Below are positions 33,221-41,209 of a stretch of 64,000 bases of DNA, in pieces. The stretch covers positions 1,612,001-1,676,000 of the forward strand of contig JACJXX010000002.1 in NCBI GenBank assembly GCA_020636435.1, in the 5' to 3' direction. The position numbers were made by a program, and so were the translations under genes. The notes beneath the pieces were generated by a model. That model saw only the letters and a program-made list of their open reading frames with translations. It was not told the origin of the DNA and did no database searches. Origin of the DNA: Lewinellaceae bacterium. Lineage in GTDB: Bacteria; Bacteroidota; Bacteroidia; Chitinophagales; Saprospiraceae. The stretch's first letter is position 1; every line of letters starts with the position of its first letter.

Positions 33221-35658
33221 TATTGCTTCCATCGCTCGTATTGAATATAGTCTTTGCGCTCCAGCAGGCTCCCGACAGCATTAGCCGCCACTTCATTGAC
33301 TTCCAGCCAGCCGTTGGGGTGGCGGGAGAGCAGGCCCACGCTGAGGAGGCGCCGAAGGATATTGATGTATTTCTCGGAAAAGGGCGGCCCCATCAATTTG
33401 CGCAGTTGGTACTCGTTCGTTCGTTTTTGCATCAGGATGGCGCAGAGGAGGACCGCGATATCGGGGTTTAAAAAATCCGGGAGGGCGTATTCCGGGAGGG
33501 TGAGCATGAAGGCGCTGTTCTCATCCACCTTGTGAACGGAAAGTGCCCAACGAAGCAAAGTTTCTCCGATATTCCCGTTCGCGGCCCGGTGCACCCTCCC
33601 TGCCAGGCGGTTGAACTGCTGAGGGCTGGCTTCCTGAAGTTGTTCATTCAAGAGGGTGATGTGCGTAGCCCCGTGCCGGATCAGGATGGCTTCGCGCACC
33701 GCGTTGGCCGGCATGAAGTCCATATTTATCTCCGCCTGAAAAAGGCTGCCCACCTGGTGCAGTTTCTGAAGGTGGCTCAACAGCCCATTGCTCAAAGAGA
33801 CCAAAAAAAAGATGCTGCCGGAGTAAGCGTCGATGTACTGGCGCAGCGCCCGGACGTTCTGGTTGAGCGGAATGGCAGGGCTCCACCAAAGCTCCAGGTC
33901 GTCGATCCATAGCAGGGGGCGCTCGTTGAGGGTGTTCTTGCGAACAAACTCGAGCGCTTCTTCCAGGTTGTATTCCGCTTCCATTTTTCTGCCCTGCACC
34001 TGAATGGCAGAGCCTGGGTATAGGCGTATGGTTTTTTCAGGGAAGAAGCGGTTGGCCACCATCTCCCCAAAAAAAGTCTTTCCCGAAAACCGCTTGCCGG
34101 TGATGGCCACTGCTCCCCGGAAGCCTTTTTCCCAGTTGCCGATGATGCTTTCGATATGCTTCATTTCGTCCTCCCTGCCTACCCAGAAGGATTCGCCGGC
34201 ATAACCTTTGGCCTGGAAGATGGCGGCGTAATGGCTGTTGTCTCTGCTTCCGGTGCGGCTTTGTATGTAACGCACTACCTTTTCCGAAATGCTCAGCGTC
34301 TCTTCCTGCTCGGCGGCTTTCCTGATTTTCCGAACGGCCTTGGCCTGAGTGGAGAACCAACGCTGCAGCCTTTCCAGCCACTTGTACCTCCGCAACCGGA
34401 ACCGGCTGAGAGTAGACTGGAGAGGAACCGGCAAAAAAACGCGGCTGGTGTCATACACTGTGCTCAATTTAATATTGCCTTCCAGCCGGTGCTCGAGGGT
34501 GTTGATCAACCCGGATAGCCGTTCTTCGGAAGCGATCAGGTTTTTCCGGAAAGCCTCGATGGGCTGCAGCAGATCAGCCATCTCCAATTTCTCATCGCCA
34601 TCCTTATTTTCCGCAGAGAGCAGGATGAGCCGGTTGCGGATGTTGGAAAGGGCTACCTTCAGGCCGTTGACGGTGTTTTCGGTGAGTTCCCACGCCTCGT
34701 AGATCAGGGGCAGCACTTCCGACTCCAGCCATTGCAGGCAGCGCTTTTTCAGGTTGAGGCTTGTCGTTTCCAACAGCCCGCCCCGGGTGCTTAGGGCCAG
34801 TTGCATTTTTTCGGGCAGGGCATTCAGCAATTCCTCCAGCACAGTTGTGAAGGCCTGCAGGCGGGGAATTGCCTGAACCTTTCCGGACAGCACCTCCAAT
34901 TGGGCGGAGATTTTTCCCGGCCGGGCCTGCCCGTCGGAGGAATCCTCCTCTGTAGAAATGGCGGTCGTTTGATCCACTTTAGCGTGAACGTCAAGGAAAT
35001 CAGCCCGGCAGGCGGCCGCCAGATGCTCCACTTCCCGGTAGATATTTTGAAAAACTTCAATAGCAGAGGCCATCTCCCGGTACTGTTTCAACAGGTGGGC
35101 CACCTGTCCGGTAATGGCAGAGAACTGCTCCCGGTATACCGGCCAGGGGTTGTTCTGCAGTTGCCAGTTGTCCATTCTATTCCTCCGGCTGGGCTGCCAG
35201 CGTTTTCCGTTATCCCGGCTCGCGCGCGCTATGAAGCCATTCAGGCTTTCCGCCGCCGACTGCAACGCCACCTTCGATTGCTCCTCCAACCGCTTCACGC
35301 TCGCTTCGCCGACCAGGTTGTCAGCCAGCAACAGATAGCTTTTCTGCAATTCGAAAAACACATCCCGCCACAGCAGCAAAAACGCCTTCGCCTCGCCCGC
35401 CCATTCATAATTGATGAGGTAGTAATGAAAGTTTTGTTCTTCAGTCCAGGCCTCCTCTCCCGTCAGGCGCTCATAGGCGGATTCGCCAACCTCCCCGAAC
35501 GTTTCACATAAGGAGGCCACCACTGTCGCCATCTGCTCCAGTTGTTCTCCGGGGGAAGAACCGCTCCAGGCATCCACGACAGCTCCGGTTACCCGTGCTT
35601 CCAGTGCGCCCTGCTGTTCCGGTATCGATAGTTGAATGAGGCCTTGTGTCTTTTCCAT
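33220..35658 (-). CDS. Coiled-coil ATPase of unknown role
   Basis: About 812 residues from ATG 35658 (MEKTQGLIQLSIPEQQG); a TTG three codons earlier is possible. The first 500 residues are helical and largely coiled coil (e.g. VEHLAAACRADFLDVHAKVD, VNGLKVALSNIRNRLILLSA). A P-loop NTPase follows: Walker A in ITGKRFSGKTFFGEMVANRF (about residue 520) and Walker B in RPLLWIDDLELWWSP (about 580), then a helical C-terminal part with a winged-helix look (LRKLMGPPFSEKYINILRRL). No membrane helix. It has the appearance of a STAND/AAA-like ATPase, but I cannot place it in a named family. It is coupled to an MscS-like gene. Confidence 0.6.
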   Translation of the reverse strand: MEKTQGLIQLSIPEQQGALEARVTGAVVDAWSGSSPGEQLEQMATVVASLCETFGEVGESAYERLTGEEAWTEEQNFHYYLINYEWAGEAKAFLLLWRDVFFELQKSYLLLADNLVGEASVKRLEEQSKVALQSAAESLNGFIARASRDNGKRWQPSRRNRMDNWQLQNNPWPVYREQFSAITGQVAHLLKQYREMASAIEVFQNIYREVEHLAAACRADFLDVHAKVDQTTAISTEEDSSDGQARPGKISAQLEVLSGKVQAIPRLQAFTTVLEELLNALPEKMQLALSTRGGLLETTSLNLKKRCLQWLESEVLPLIYEAWELTENTVNGLKVALSNIRNRLILLSAENKDGDEKLEMADLLQPIEAFRKNLIASEERLSGLINTLEHRLEGNIKLSTVYDTSRVFLPVPLQSTLSRFRLRRYKWLERLQRWFSTQAKAVRKIRKAAEQEETLSISEKVVRYIQSRTGSRDNSHYAAIFQAKGYAGESFWVGREDEMKHIESIIGNWEKGFRGAVAITGKRFSGKTFFGEMVANRFFPEKTIRLYPGSAIQVQGRKMEAEYNLEEALEFVRKNTLNERPLLWIDDLELWWSPAIPLNQNVRALRQYIDAYSGSIFFLVSLSNGLLSHLQKLHQVGSLFQAEINMDFMPANAVREAILIRHGATHITLLNEQLQEASPQQFNRLAGRVHRAANGNIGETLLRWALSVHKVDENSAFMLTLPEYALPDFLNPDIAVLLCAILMQKRTNEYQLRKLMGPPFSEKYINILRRLLSVGLLSRHPNGWLEVNEVAANAVGSLLERKDYIQYERWKQ

Positions 35659-35696
35659 ATTTGCCAATGGGTATGCGGCTTCGCACTAAGGAACGT

Positions 35697-35805
35697 TTAA
35701 AAAATAAGTTCGACGTCAATGAATTATTTTGAAGGCCTTTGCCCTAATGAGACTGCTGGCTTTCAAAATAATTCATTGACTCAAAATGTCGAACTTATTT
35801 TTTAA
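35697..35805. repeat. Long foldback repeat between the ATPase and vapB genes
   Basis: TTAAAAAATAAGTTCGAC and, further in, TCAATGAATTATTTTGAA are each repeated inverted on the right side (GTCGAACTTATTTTTTAA at the end). The arms are about 40 bp; one has 7-8 extra bases (ATTTTGAG). ACTAAGG occurs 5 bp outside each end (35685 and 35811), a possible target duplication. It lies between divergent genes, so it is not a terminator. Confidence 0.6.
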
Positions 35806-35857
35806 TCACTACTAAGGTAGGAAAAATATGCAGGAGAGAGGAGGCCTGCTTCGTTGA

Positions 35858-35890
35858 TTTTTGCCAATTTTTTCAGTAAATTGGCAAAAA
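35858..35890 (+). promoter_or_regulatory. Probable operator of the vapBC-type genes
   Basis: A perfect 13-bp inverted repeat (TTTTTGCCAATTT, 7-nt spacer, AAATTGGCAAAAA) ending 14 bp before the vapB ATG. Antitoxins of this type commonly bind such palindromes to repress their own operon; the position fits (inference). Confidence 0.6.
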
Positions 35891-35904
35891 CCAAAGCGTT
35901 TATC

Positions 35905-36159
35905 ATGACAACTACGCTGGACAAATACGGCAGGATTTTGATACCCAAGCGATTGAGAGAATTGCTGGGGATTACGCCTCAAACTCAATTGGTAATAACA
36001 GAAGAAGGAAATAAGATCATCATCGAGCCTGTATCGGAGGAAAACCCTTATGAGGAAAAAGACGGTATGATCGTTTTTGTTGGAGAGCTCGAAGTCGAAT
36101 ATGAAAGCCTGGTGGAGCAGGAAAGAAAGAGAAGGGATGAACAGATGTTGGGGTTATGA
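35905..36159 (+). CDS. vapB: AbrB/MazE-like antitoxin
   Basis: 84 residues from ATG 35905. A frame open 17 codons upstream runs through the operator palindrome and is unlikely to be translated. The swapped-hairpin domain is clear: MTTTLDKYGRILIPKRLREL, then GITPQTQLVITEEGNKIII. The charged C-terminus (VEYESLVEQERKRRDEQM) would be the toxin-binding tail. It neutralises the adjacent PIN toxin and probably represses the operon through the palindrome at 35858. Its last four bases overlap the toxin start (ATGA). Confidence 0.85.
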   Translation: MTTTLDKYGRILIPKRLRELLGITPQTQLVITEEGNKIIIEPVSEENPYEEKDGMIVFVGELEVEYESLVEQERKRRDEQMLGL

Positions 36160-36596
36160 AAGTTCTTTTGGATACCTCTGTACTGGTGGCCGCTTGTGTT
36201 GAGAGGCACCCCAACCATCTTCCCGCCTTTGAATGGCTTAAAAAAGCAGGGGCTATGGAAATTAAAGCGGTTGTAGCCGCTCATTCTCTTTTGGAAACTT
36301 TCAGCGTATTGACCCGAGCTCCCTTTAAACCCAGGATTGGCCCGGAGGAGGCCCGTAAGCTCATTGCTTCGAATATTTATGCCACTTCCAGCATAATTGC
36401 ATTGACAGCAAATGAATACACTAAAATAATCAATGACCTGGCAAATAGTGGCTTCACGGGAGGTATTGTTTATGACGGGCTCATAGTCCTTTGCGCAGAG
36501 AAGGCGAAAGCGAAGAAGATTGTCACTTCCAATACAGCCGACTATACCAGGCTGACAAAGGCACTAGGCCTGGAAATCGAAATTGCAGGACTTTAG
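36156..36596 (+). CDS. vapC: PIN-domain ribonuclease toxin
   Basis: 146 residues. The PIN fold opens MKVLLDTSVLVAACVERHPN with the first catalytic aspartate at residue 6; a middle acidic position is in AAHSLLETFSVL, another in GGIVYDGLIVLCAEKA (about 105), and the last in IVTSNTADYTRL. VapC-type toxins cut specific RNAs such as initiator tRNA. The gene overlaps the antitoxin gene by 4 bp, the usual toxin-antitoxin coupling. It is more AT-rich than the housekeeping neighbours, consistent with acquisition. The GTP or RNA target cannot be deduced. Confidence 0.85.
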   Translation: MKVLLDTSVLVAACVERHPNHLPAFEWLKKAGAMEIKAVVAAHSLLETFSVLTRAPFKPRIGPEEARKLIASNIYATSSIIALTANEYTKIINDLANSGFTGGIVYDGLIVLCAEKAKAKKIVTSNTADYTRLTKALGLEIEIAGL

Positions 36597-36603
36597 GCAC
36601 GAG

Positions 36604-36751
36604 GAAAGAATAAAGTGTTCAATTATGGGGCAGTAATTTTTGTGCCAGGCAAGGCGCGAAGAATGAGGATAGCCAAAGCTACCTGAGTGATGAGCAACGC
36701 AGCATGGCGCAAAAAGAACAAGCCAGAATGGACAGTTTATTCTTTCGTCGT
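36604..36751. repeat. Foldback element, copy 1 (downstream of vapC)
   Basis: The outer arms pair over about 45 bp: GAAAGAATAAAGTGTTCA on the left against TGGACAGTTTATTCTTTC on the right. The core begins TTTTGTGCCAGGCAAGGC and ends AACGCAGCATGGCGCAAAAA. It fills the gap between the convergent stops of vapC and gldH, so it may end both transcripts. A second copy with the same core but other arms lies at 37262. Confidence 0.65.
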
Positions 36752-36754
36752 GCC

Positions 36755-37234
36755 TTAACTCCCCCTTTTTTGCCCCGTGTCCTCCAGCAAGAAACCGATG
36801 CTGAGAATGCCTTCCACCGGGTTTACCCGCATGTACTGTTCGACGGTAACCGCAAACTCCCCGGCCTGATTAAAGAAAGCTCCTTCCTGGATCGGTATTT
36901 TCAGAATACAGGACTTGCTGTTGCAGGCTCCCAACCAAACGCCGGCCTTATCCGCCAGTTCGAGGGAAAGCAGTTCTTCGATGCGTTCGCCGGATGGGAA
37001 TTGGGTATAGATTTTTGTGTACAGGTTTTGATAACCGTAGCTGGCGCTGTGTTCTACTTCCAGGTAAAGGTTGTAAATGGCGAGGGTATCTTCGATGGAA
37101 AATGCAAAGTCCAGCGTATCGTCCTGGGCCCAGTATCCTCCGGTAAGTTCATATTGTTTTTCATAGTCGTAGCCAGGGCTGCAGGAAGCCAGGAAAAAAA
37201 AAGCGGCTAGAAAAAAAAGAACGGAATATTTCAT
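36755..37234 (-). CDS. gldH: Gliding-motility lipoprotein GldH
   Basis: About 159 residues from ATG 37234 (MKYSVLFFLAAFFFLASCSP), a signal peptide with lipobox LASC. The body has the GldH layout: YEKQYELTGGYWAQDDTLDF, YNLYLEVEHSASYGYQNLYT, FPSGERIEELLSLELADKAG and a C-terminal VEQYMRVNPVEGILSIGFLL. GldH is needed for gliding in flavobacteria and occurs widely in Bacteroidota with the T9SS, which matches the T9SS cargos in this window. It stands alone, framed by two foldback elements. Confidence 0.85.
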   Translation of the reverse strand: MKYSVLFFLAAFFFLASCSPGYDYEKQYELTGGYWAQDDTLDFAFSIEDTLAIYNLYLEVEHSASYGYQNLYTKIYTQFPSGERIEELLSLELADKAGVWLGACNSKSCILKIPIQEGAFFNQAGEFAVTVEQYMRVNPVEGILSIGFLLEDTGQKRGS

Positions 37235-37261
37235 AGCATTCGGGGATGTAAGTACCAATAC

Positions 37262-37402
37262 TCAAATAATCGACACATTTTTGATGGGGCCTTTTTCCGC
37301 CATGCTGCGTTATAAAGCCTCGCCTTAACTCTGCTATGCCTGCGTTTTATGCCTTGCCTGGCAAAAAAATCCCCTCGATCAAAAATGGCGATTATTTAAC
37401 CA
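37262..37402. repeat. Foldback element, copy 2 (upstream of gldH)
   Basis: The core is inverted with respect to copy 1 (TTTTTCCGCCATGCTGCGTT to GCCTTGCCTGGCAAAAAAAT). The outer arms are different but again self-complementary: AAATAATCGACACATTTTTG on the left and CAAAAATGGCGATTATTT on the right. It lies between the dnaJ terminator and gldH. Confidence 0.6.
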
Positions 37403-37452
37403 TTGGTACTTGGCCATTGGCGCTACAGGCCGGGCAGAGGCCTTGAAGGGCT

Positions 37453-37501
37453 AAAGGAAAACCGCTGCTGTGAGCCCTTTGCCGGGCAGCGGTTTTCCTT
37501 T
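37453..37501 (-). terminator. Terminator after grpE-dnaJ
   Basis: AAAGGAAAACCGCTGC and GCAGCGGTTTTCCTTT form a perfect 16-bp stem with a 17-nt loop, 6 bp past the dnaJ stop on the minus strand. The stem contains its own A and T tracts, like a bidirectional terminator. Confidence 0.75.
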
Positions 37502-37507
37502 GGAAAC

Positions 37508-38662
37508 TCACTTAAAATAGTCTTTCATTTTTTCGAAGAAGGTCTTTTCCGACTTTCCGGGCTGCGGGTGGAAATTGGGCATGGCCTTCAGTTTTTCCAG
37601 CAGTGCCCTTTCCTCGTCGTTGACCTTCTTGGGCGTCCAGACATTGACGTGTATGAGCTGGTCGCCGGCGCCATAGGCCTGAACCGAGGGCAGCCCTTTG
37701 CCCTTGAGGCGGAATATTTTTCCGGATTGAGTGCCGGCCGGCACTTTGATCTTCACCCGGCCGTCGATGGTTGGCACTTCCACGGAGGTGCCCAGGGCGG
37801 CGTCGGCGAAATTGAGGTACATCTCATGGATGAGGTTCATGCCGTCGCGCTGCAGAAATTCATGCTGCTTTTCCTCGATATTGATGAGCAGGTCTCCGGC
37901 AGGGCCGCCTTTGGCGCCGGCATTGCCTTTGCCGCGCAGGGACAACTGCATCCCTTCTTCCACGCCGGCGGGAATTTCGATGTCGAGGGTTTCTTCCCCG
38001 TACATGCGGCCGTCGCCTTTGCACTTGGAGCAGCTGGCCGTCACCTGCTGGCCCGAGCCGTTGCAGGTCGGGCAGGTTACGGTGGTTTGCATTTGCCCGA
38101 GGAAGGTGTTCTTGACCTGGCGGACGTAGCCGCCGCCGCGGCAGGTCGAGCAGGTCTGTACCGAATTGCTGTCTTTGGCTCCGCTGCCGTTGCATTGGTC
38201 GCAGGCGACGTGTTTTTTGACCTTGATCTTCTTGGTCACCCCGGCGGCGATCTCTTCCAGGGTGAGCGTCACTTTGATGCGCAGGTTGCTGCCCCGTTGC
38301 CCGCGGGGCCGGGTGCGGGTGCGGGAGCCGCCGAAGAAGCTATCGAAGGGGCTTCCGCTTTCCCCAAAAATATCGCCGAACTGCTGGAAAATATCCTCCA
38401 TGGTCATGCCCCCGCTGAAGCCCCCGCCACCCTGGCCGCTAACGCCGGCGTGCCCAAAACGGTCATACCGGGCCTTCTTATCCGGGTCGCTCAGGATTTC
38501 GTAGGCTTCCGCCGCCTCCTTGAAGTTTTCCTCCGCCGCCTTATCGCCGGGGTTCTTGTCGGGGTGGTATTGGATAGCCAGTTTGCGGTACGCCTTTTTT
38601 ATGGCTGCAGCGTCAGCATCCTTGCCCACCCCCAGTACTTCGTAGTAATCTCTTTTTGCCAT
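37508..38662 (-). CDS. dnaJ: Chaperone DnaJ
   Basis: 384 residues, a full type I DnaJ. The J domain begins MAKRDYYEVLGVGKDADAAA and holds the HPD motif in AIQYHPDKNPGDKAAEENF. A glycine/phenylalanine-rich segment follows (GGGFSGGMTMEDIFQQFGD). Four CxxCxGxG zinc motifs are present between about residues 150 and 225: CDQCNGSG, CSTCRGGG, CPTCNGSG and CSKCKGDG. The C-terminal substrate domain has GMQLSLRGKGNAGAKGGPAG. It stimulates DnaK ATPase with GrpE. The gene follows grpE by 14 bp, and a strong terminator ends the operon. dnaK is not in the window. Confidence 0.96.
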   Translation of the reverse strand: MAKRDYYEVLGVGKDADAAAIKKAYRKLAIQYHPDKNPGDKAAEENFKEAAEAYEILSDPDKKARYDRFGHAGVSGQGGGGFSGGMTMEDIFQQFGDIFGESGSPFDSFFGGSRTRTRPRGQRGSNLRIKVTLTLEEIAAGVTKKIKVKKHVACDQCNGSGAKDSNSVQTCSTCRGGGYVRQVKNTFLGQMQTTVTCPTCNGSGQQVTASCSKCKGDGRMYGEETLDIEIPAGVEEGMQLSLRGKGNAGAKGGPAGDLLINIEEKQHEFLQRDGMNLIHEMYLNFADAALGTSVEVPTIDGRVKIKVPAGTQSGKIFRLKGKGLPSVQAYGAGDQLIHVNVWTPKKVNDEERALLEKLKAMPNFHPQPGKSEKTFFEKMKDYFK

Positions 38663-38676
38663 GGTTCAATATTAGC

Positions 38677-39273
38677 CTACTTGCCCACCACTACTTTAGC
38701 GTGGCGTATGATTTTGCCGTTTAATGTATAGCCCTTTTCAATCGTATCGATGATGCAGCCCTTCATGTCCTCGGAAGGAGCCGGAATCTCAGTAATGGCC
38801 TCGTGCAGCTCAGGGTCGAATGGCTCGCCGTCTGTTTTCATTGGCTCGAGGCCCAGCCGGTTGAGGGTGGCGTACAATTTATTGTAAACCAGGCTCACGC
38901 CTTCGCTTAAAGCTTCTGTGCTCCCCTCCTGTTCCGTATTTCTCTTTGCCCTGTCAAAATCGTCAAGGACCGGGAGTATTTCTGACATAGTGTCCTGCGC
39001 GGCATTCTTCATCATATCCATCTTCTCGCGGATCGTCCGCTTCTTAAAGTTGTCGAACTCCGCAAACAGCCGCAGGTATTTGTCTTTCAGCTCTCCGTTT
39101 TCCATCCTGAGCTTTTTAAGCTCTTCCTCCACAGAGGAGGCGGGCGGAGCCTCCCGGGTTTCCTTTTCCGGCAATTCTTCCTGGCCCTCTTGTGTTTCTT
39201 CCTGGTCCAGGGTCACTTGCCCAGTATCCTGGCTGTCTTCCATTTTTTGGTTTTTCTTGTTCTCGTCACTCAT
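38677..39273 (-). CDS. grpE: Nucleotide exchange factor GrpE
   Basis: About 198 residues from ATG 39273 (MSDENKKNQKMEDSQDTGQV), preceded by an A-rich leader; an in-frame ATG at 39357 would add 28 hydrophobic/basic residues that are atypical. The N-terminus is acidic and disordered, then the long helix (LRMENGELKDKYLRLFAEFD, NFKKRTIREKMDMMKNAAQD) and the C-terminal beta part (GEPFDPELHEAITEIPAP, EKGYTLNGKIIRHAKVVVGK). GrpE exchanges ADP on DnaK. First gene of the grpE-dnaJ operon. A CTTTGCGAAAT block about 130 bp upstream is a possible promoter. Confidence 0.93.
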   Translation of the reverse strand: MSDENKKNQKMEDSQDTGQVTLDQEETQEGQEELPEKETREAPPASSVEEELKKLRMENGELKDKYLRLFAEFDNFKKRTIREKMDMMKNAAQDTMSEILPVLDDFDRAKRNTEQEGSTEALSEGVSLVYNKLYATLNRLGLEPMKTDGEPFDPELHEAITEIPAPSEDMKGCIIDTIEKGYTLNGKIIRHAKVVVGK

Positions 39274-39661
39274 TTTTTCTTTTTTTTCTGGTTCTTTAAC
39301 AAACAGCAGGCTTTTGAGCCAGTTAAAGAAATGGAACACTACTGATCTTCGTCGCATTTTTCGTTTCCCGGCTGGCCCATTTATTTGTCAAAGAAGAATT
39401 TCTCTATTTCGCAAAGAAACAACCGTTCCTTGGTACCCACAATTATTTTGCCAGCTCTTTTGCAGCGCCAAATTGTCAGGTGGGAAGGTACAGGCTGGAT
39501 GGGAACTCTGAGATGGACGATGTACGATCGGGCAGGCGCCCCCCGTACATCCTGCACCGCGTACACTCTACCCGCTCCGCCGCGCCCGAGCGGGCAGGCG
39601 TACACAACCCTGGATAAATTCGTAGCTAATAACATTCTTCAATGCCAAACCTTATGGTACT
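39274..39661. other. Gap upstream of grpE with GC-rich repeat relics
   Basis: About 390 bp without a gene that I can support. The right part (39510-39600) is rich in GTACA/TGTAC pieces (CGATGTACGATCGGGCAGGC, GCGTACACTCTACCCGCTCC, GAGCGGGCAGGCGTACACAA), related in style to the repeat debris around 59680 and 60060. The left part (39360-39420) should contain the grpE promoter. Confidence 0.35.
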
Positions 39662-40204
39662 TTATAAAATCTTCTCCCCCAGCAACCGGTCCAACTCCTC
39701 CACCGAAGGATTGACGGCAATGATTTGCCCTTTTGCATTCAGCAAATATCTGGTGGGCACCTGCTTGACGCCGAATTGCCTGGCCAGTTCCGAGTCGAAA
39801 AAACGCAGGCTGCTGGCCTTGTCCAGGATGTGGTAGGGCCAGTGCAGCCCGTCGCGCTCGATGGCGCGGCGCCACCTGTCCTCATTTTCTTCTATCCCGA
39901 TGCTGACAAGCTTAAAACCCTCAGCCTGCTGAAAGACGGCGTTCTGATACTTATCGTAGAGCTGCACCAGGGCGGGGTGTTCTTTCCGGCAGGGGCCGCA
40001 CCAGCTCCCCCAGAAGTCGATCAATACGTAATGGCCGCGCAGGCTCGACAGTTGAAGCTGCTCTCCGCTAAGGGTGGCGGCGGCAAAGTCGGGCGCCGAT
40101 TCTCCATTTACAAAACGGGGCTGTTGGTAGAAATAACGGCCGATGAACAGCGCGATCATTCCCGCCAGCAAAATATTGAGCAAGGTATTAAAAGTAATTT
40201 TCAT
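39662..40204 (-). CDS. TlpA-like thiol-disulfide oxidoreductase
   Basis: 180 residues. One N-terminal membrane anchor (FNTLLNILLAGMIALFIGRY) places the domain in the periplasm. The thioredoxin fold begins APDFAAATLSGEQLQLSSLR, with the redox motif CGPC in LIDFWGSWCGPCRKEHPALV (about residues 70-73) and the cis-proline segment FGVKQVPTRYLLNAKGQIIA (about 150). It probably reduces periplasmic disulfides, for example in cytochrome c maturation; a link to the seven-heme cytochrome elsewhere in the window is only a guess. Monocistronic. Confidence 0.85.
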   Translation of the reverse strand: MKITFNTLLNILLAGMIALFIGRYFYQQPRFVNGESAPDFAAATLSGEQLQLSSLRGHYVLIDFWGSWCGPCRKEHPALVQLYDKYQNAVFQQAEGFKLVSIGIEENEDRWRRAIERDGLHWPYHILDKASSLRFFDSELARQFGVKQVPTRYLLNAKGQIIAVNPSVEELDRLLGEKIL

Positions 40205-40268
40205 GTTGCCAGATCGTTTATTAAAGGTTACTTCTACCCTCTAAACACTTTTGGGCTAATAAATTTCA

Positions 40269-40290
40269 CCGGCAATTGTTATATTGCCGA
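40269..40290 (+). promoter_or_regulatory. Palindromic promoter of the flavin reductase gene
   Basis: CGGCAAT (40270) and ATTGCCG (40283-40289) form a perfect 7-bp inverted repeat around TGTTAT; the -7-like TATATTG overlaps its right arm. It matches the block at 21911 with one base missing, and both are followed by GACG, GGAAAAAATAAG and AGATCATG or a close variant. Confidence 0.5.
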
Positions 40291-40316
40291 CGCCCAGGAA
40301 AAAATAAGGCCAGATC

Positions 40317-41204
40317 ATGCGGATAATTGATCCTAACACGACATCGACGGAAGAACTTCACCAGTATCTGGTGGGGACGGTAGCCCCGCGGCCCATAGCT
40401 TTTGCCAGCACCGTTGACGAAGAAGGCAGGCCCAACCTGGCGCCCTACAGTTTTTTCAACTGCTTCAGCTCCAACCCGCCGATCCTGGTCTTTTCATCCA
40501 ACCGCCGCGTGTCCAACAACACCACAAAAGACACGTTGCACAACGTAGAAAAAACGGGAGAGGTTGTCATCAACGCGGTCAACTTCAGCATCGTCCGCCA
40601 GATGGCGGTGGCCAGCATGGACTACCCGCAGGGCGTCAGCGAGTTTGAGAAAGCGGGGCTTACGCCCATCCCATCCGACCTGGTGCGGCCCTTCCGGGTC
40701 AAGGAGTCGCCGGCGCAAATGGAGTGCCGGGTCAGGGAAATCCTGCCCATGGGCGAAGGCGGCGGCGCCGGCCACCTGATCGTTTGCGAGTTGCTGCGCC
40801 TCCACATCAGCGAAGAGGCGCTCGATGAAGACGGCAGGATCAACCCTCACAAGATGGACCTCATGGGGCGCATGGGGCGCGCCTTCTACGTGCGCGCCAG
40901 CGGAGAGGCCATCCATAAAATTTACCAGCCTTTCCGGCCAGCCGGCATCGGTTTCGACGCGCTGCCCGCCAGCATCCGCAACAGCCGGGTGCTGACGGGC
41001 AACAACCTGGGCATGCTGGCGGGCCTGCCCGCCGCGCCTCAAAAGGAAGAGGCGCTCGCCCTGAAGGAAGACCAACAGGTCGGGCAGGCCCTGCGGTCTG
41101 AACATCCGCTCGACAACCTTCACCGCCTCGCCCAGAAAGAACTGGCTAAGGAAAACCGGCAACTGGCCGCCAGGATTGCCTGGCTGGGAGAGTATTTGCA
41201 ATAA
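40317..41204 (+). CDS. Flavin reductase family / FMN-binding split-barrel protein
   Basis: 295 residues. The flavin-binding barrel covers about residues 1-200: HQYLVGTVAPRPIAFASTVD, GRPNLAPYSFFNCFSSNPPI (FMN-phosphate region), RRVSNNTTKDTLHNVEKTGE and EVVINAVNFSIVRQMAVASM. A C-terminal extension of about 90 residues rich in alanine and glutamine has no recognised domain. Such enzymes reduce flavins with NAD(P)H or use FMN for other redox steps; the substrate is not deducible. Cytoplasmic, monocistronic. The palindromic promoter at 40269 suggests shared control with the lipoprotein gene at 21950. Confidence 0.8.
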   Translation: MRIIDPNTTSTEELHQYLVGTVAPRPIAFASTVDEEGRPNLAPYSFFNCFSSNPPILVFSSNRRVSNNTTKDTLHNVEKTGEVVINAVNFSIVRQMAVASMDYPQGVSEFEKAGLTPIPSDLVRPFRVKESPAQMECRVREILPMGEGGGAGHLIVCELLRLHISEEALDEDGRINPHKMDLMGRMGRAFYVRASGEAIHKIYQPFRPAGIGFDALPASIRNSRVLTGNNLGMLAGLPAAPQKEEALALKEDQQVGQALRSEHPLDNLHRLAQKELAKENRQLAARIAWLGEYLQ

Positions 41205-41209
41205 AAGAC

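Noticed and set aside
39381..39635. 84-codon minus-strand frame before grpE
   Set aside because: Composed of GC-rich repeat debris; more likely the promoter region of grpE.
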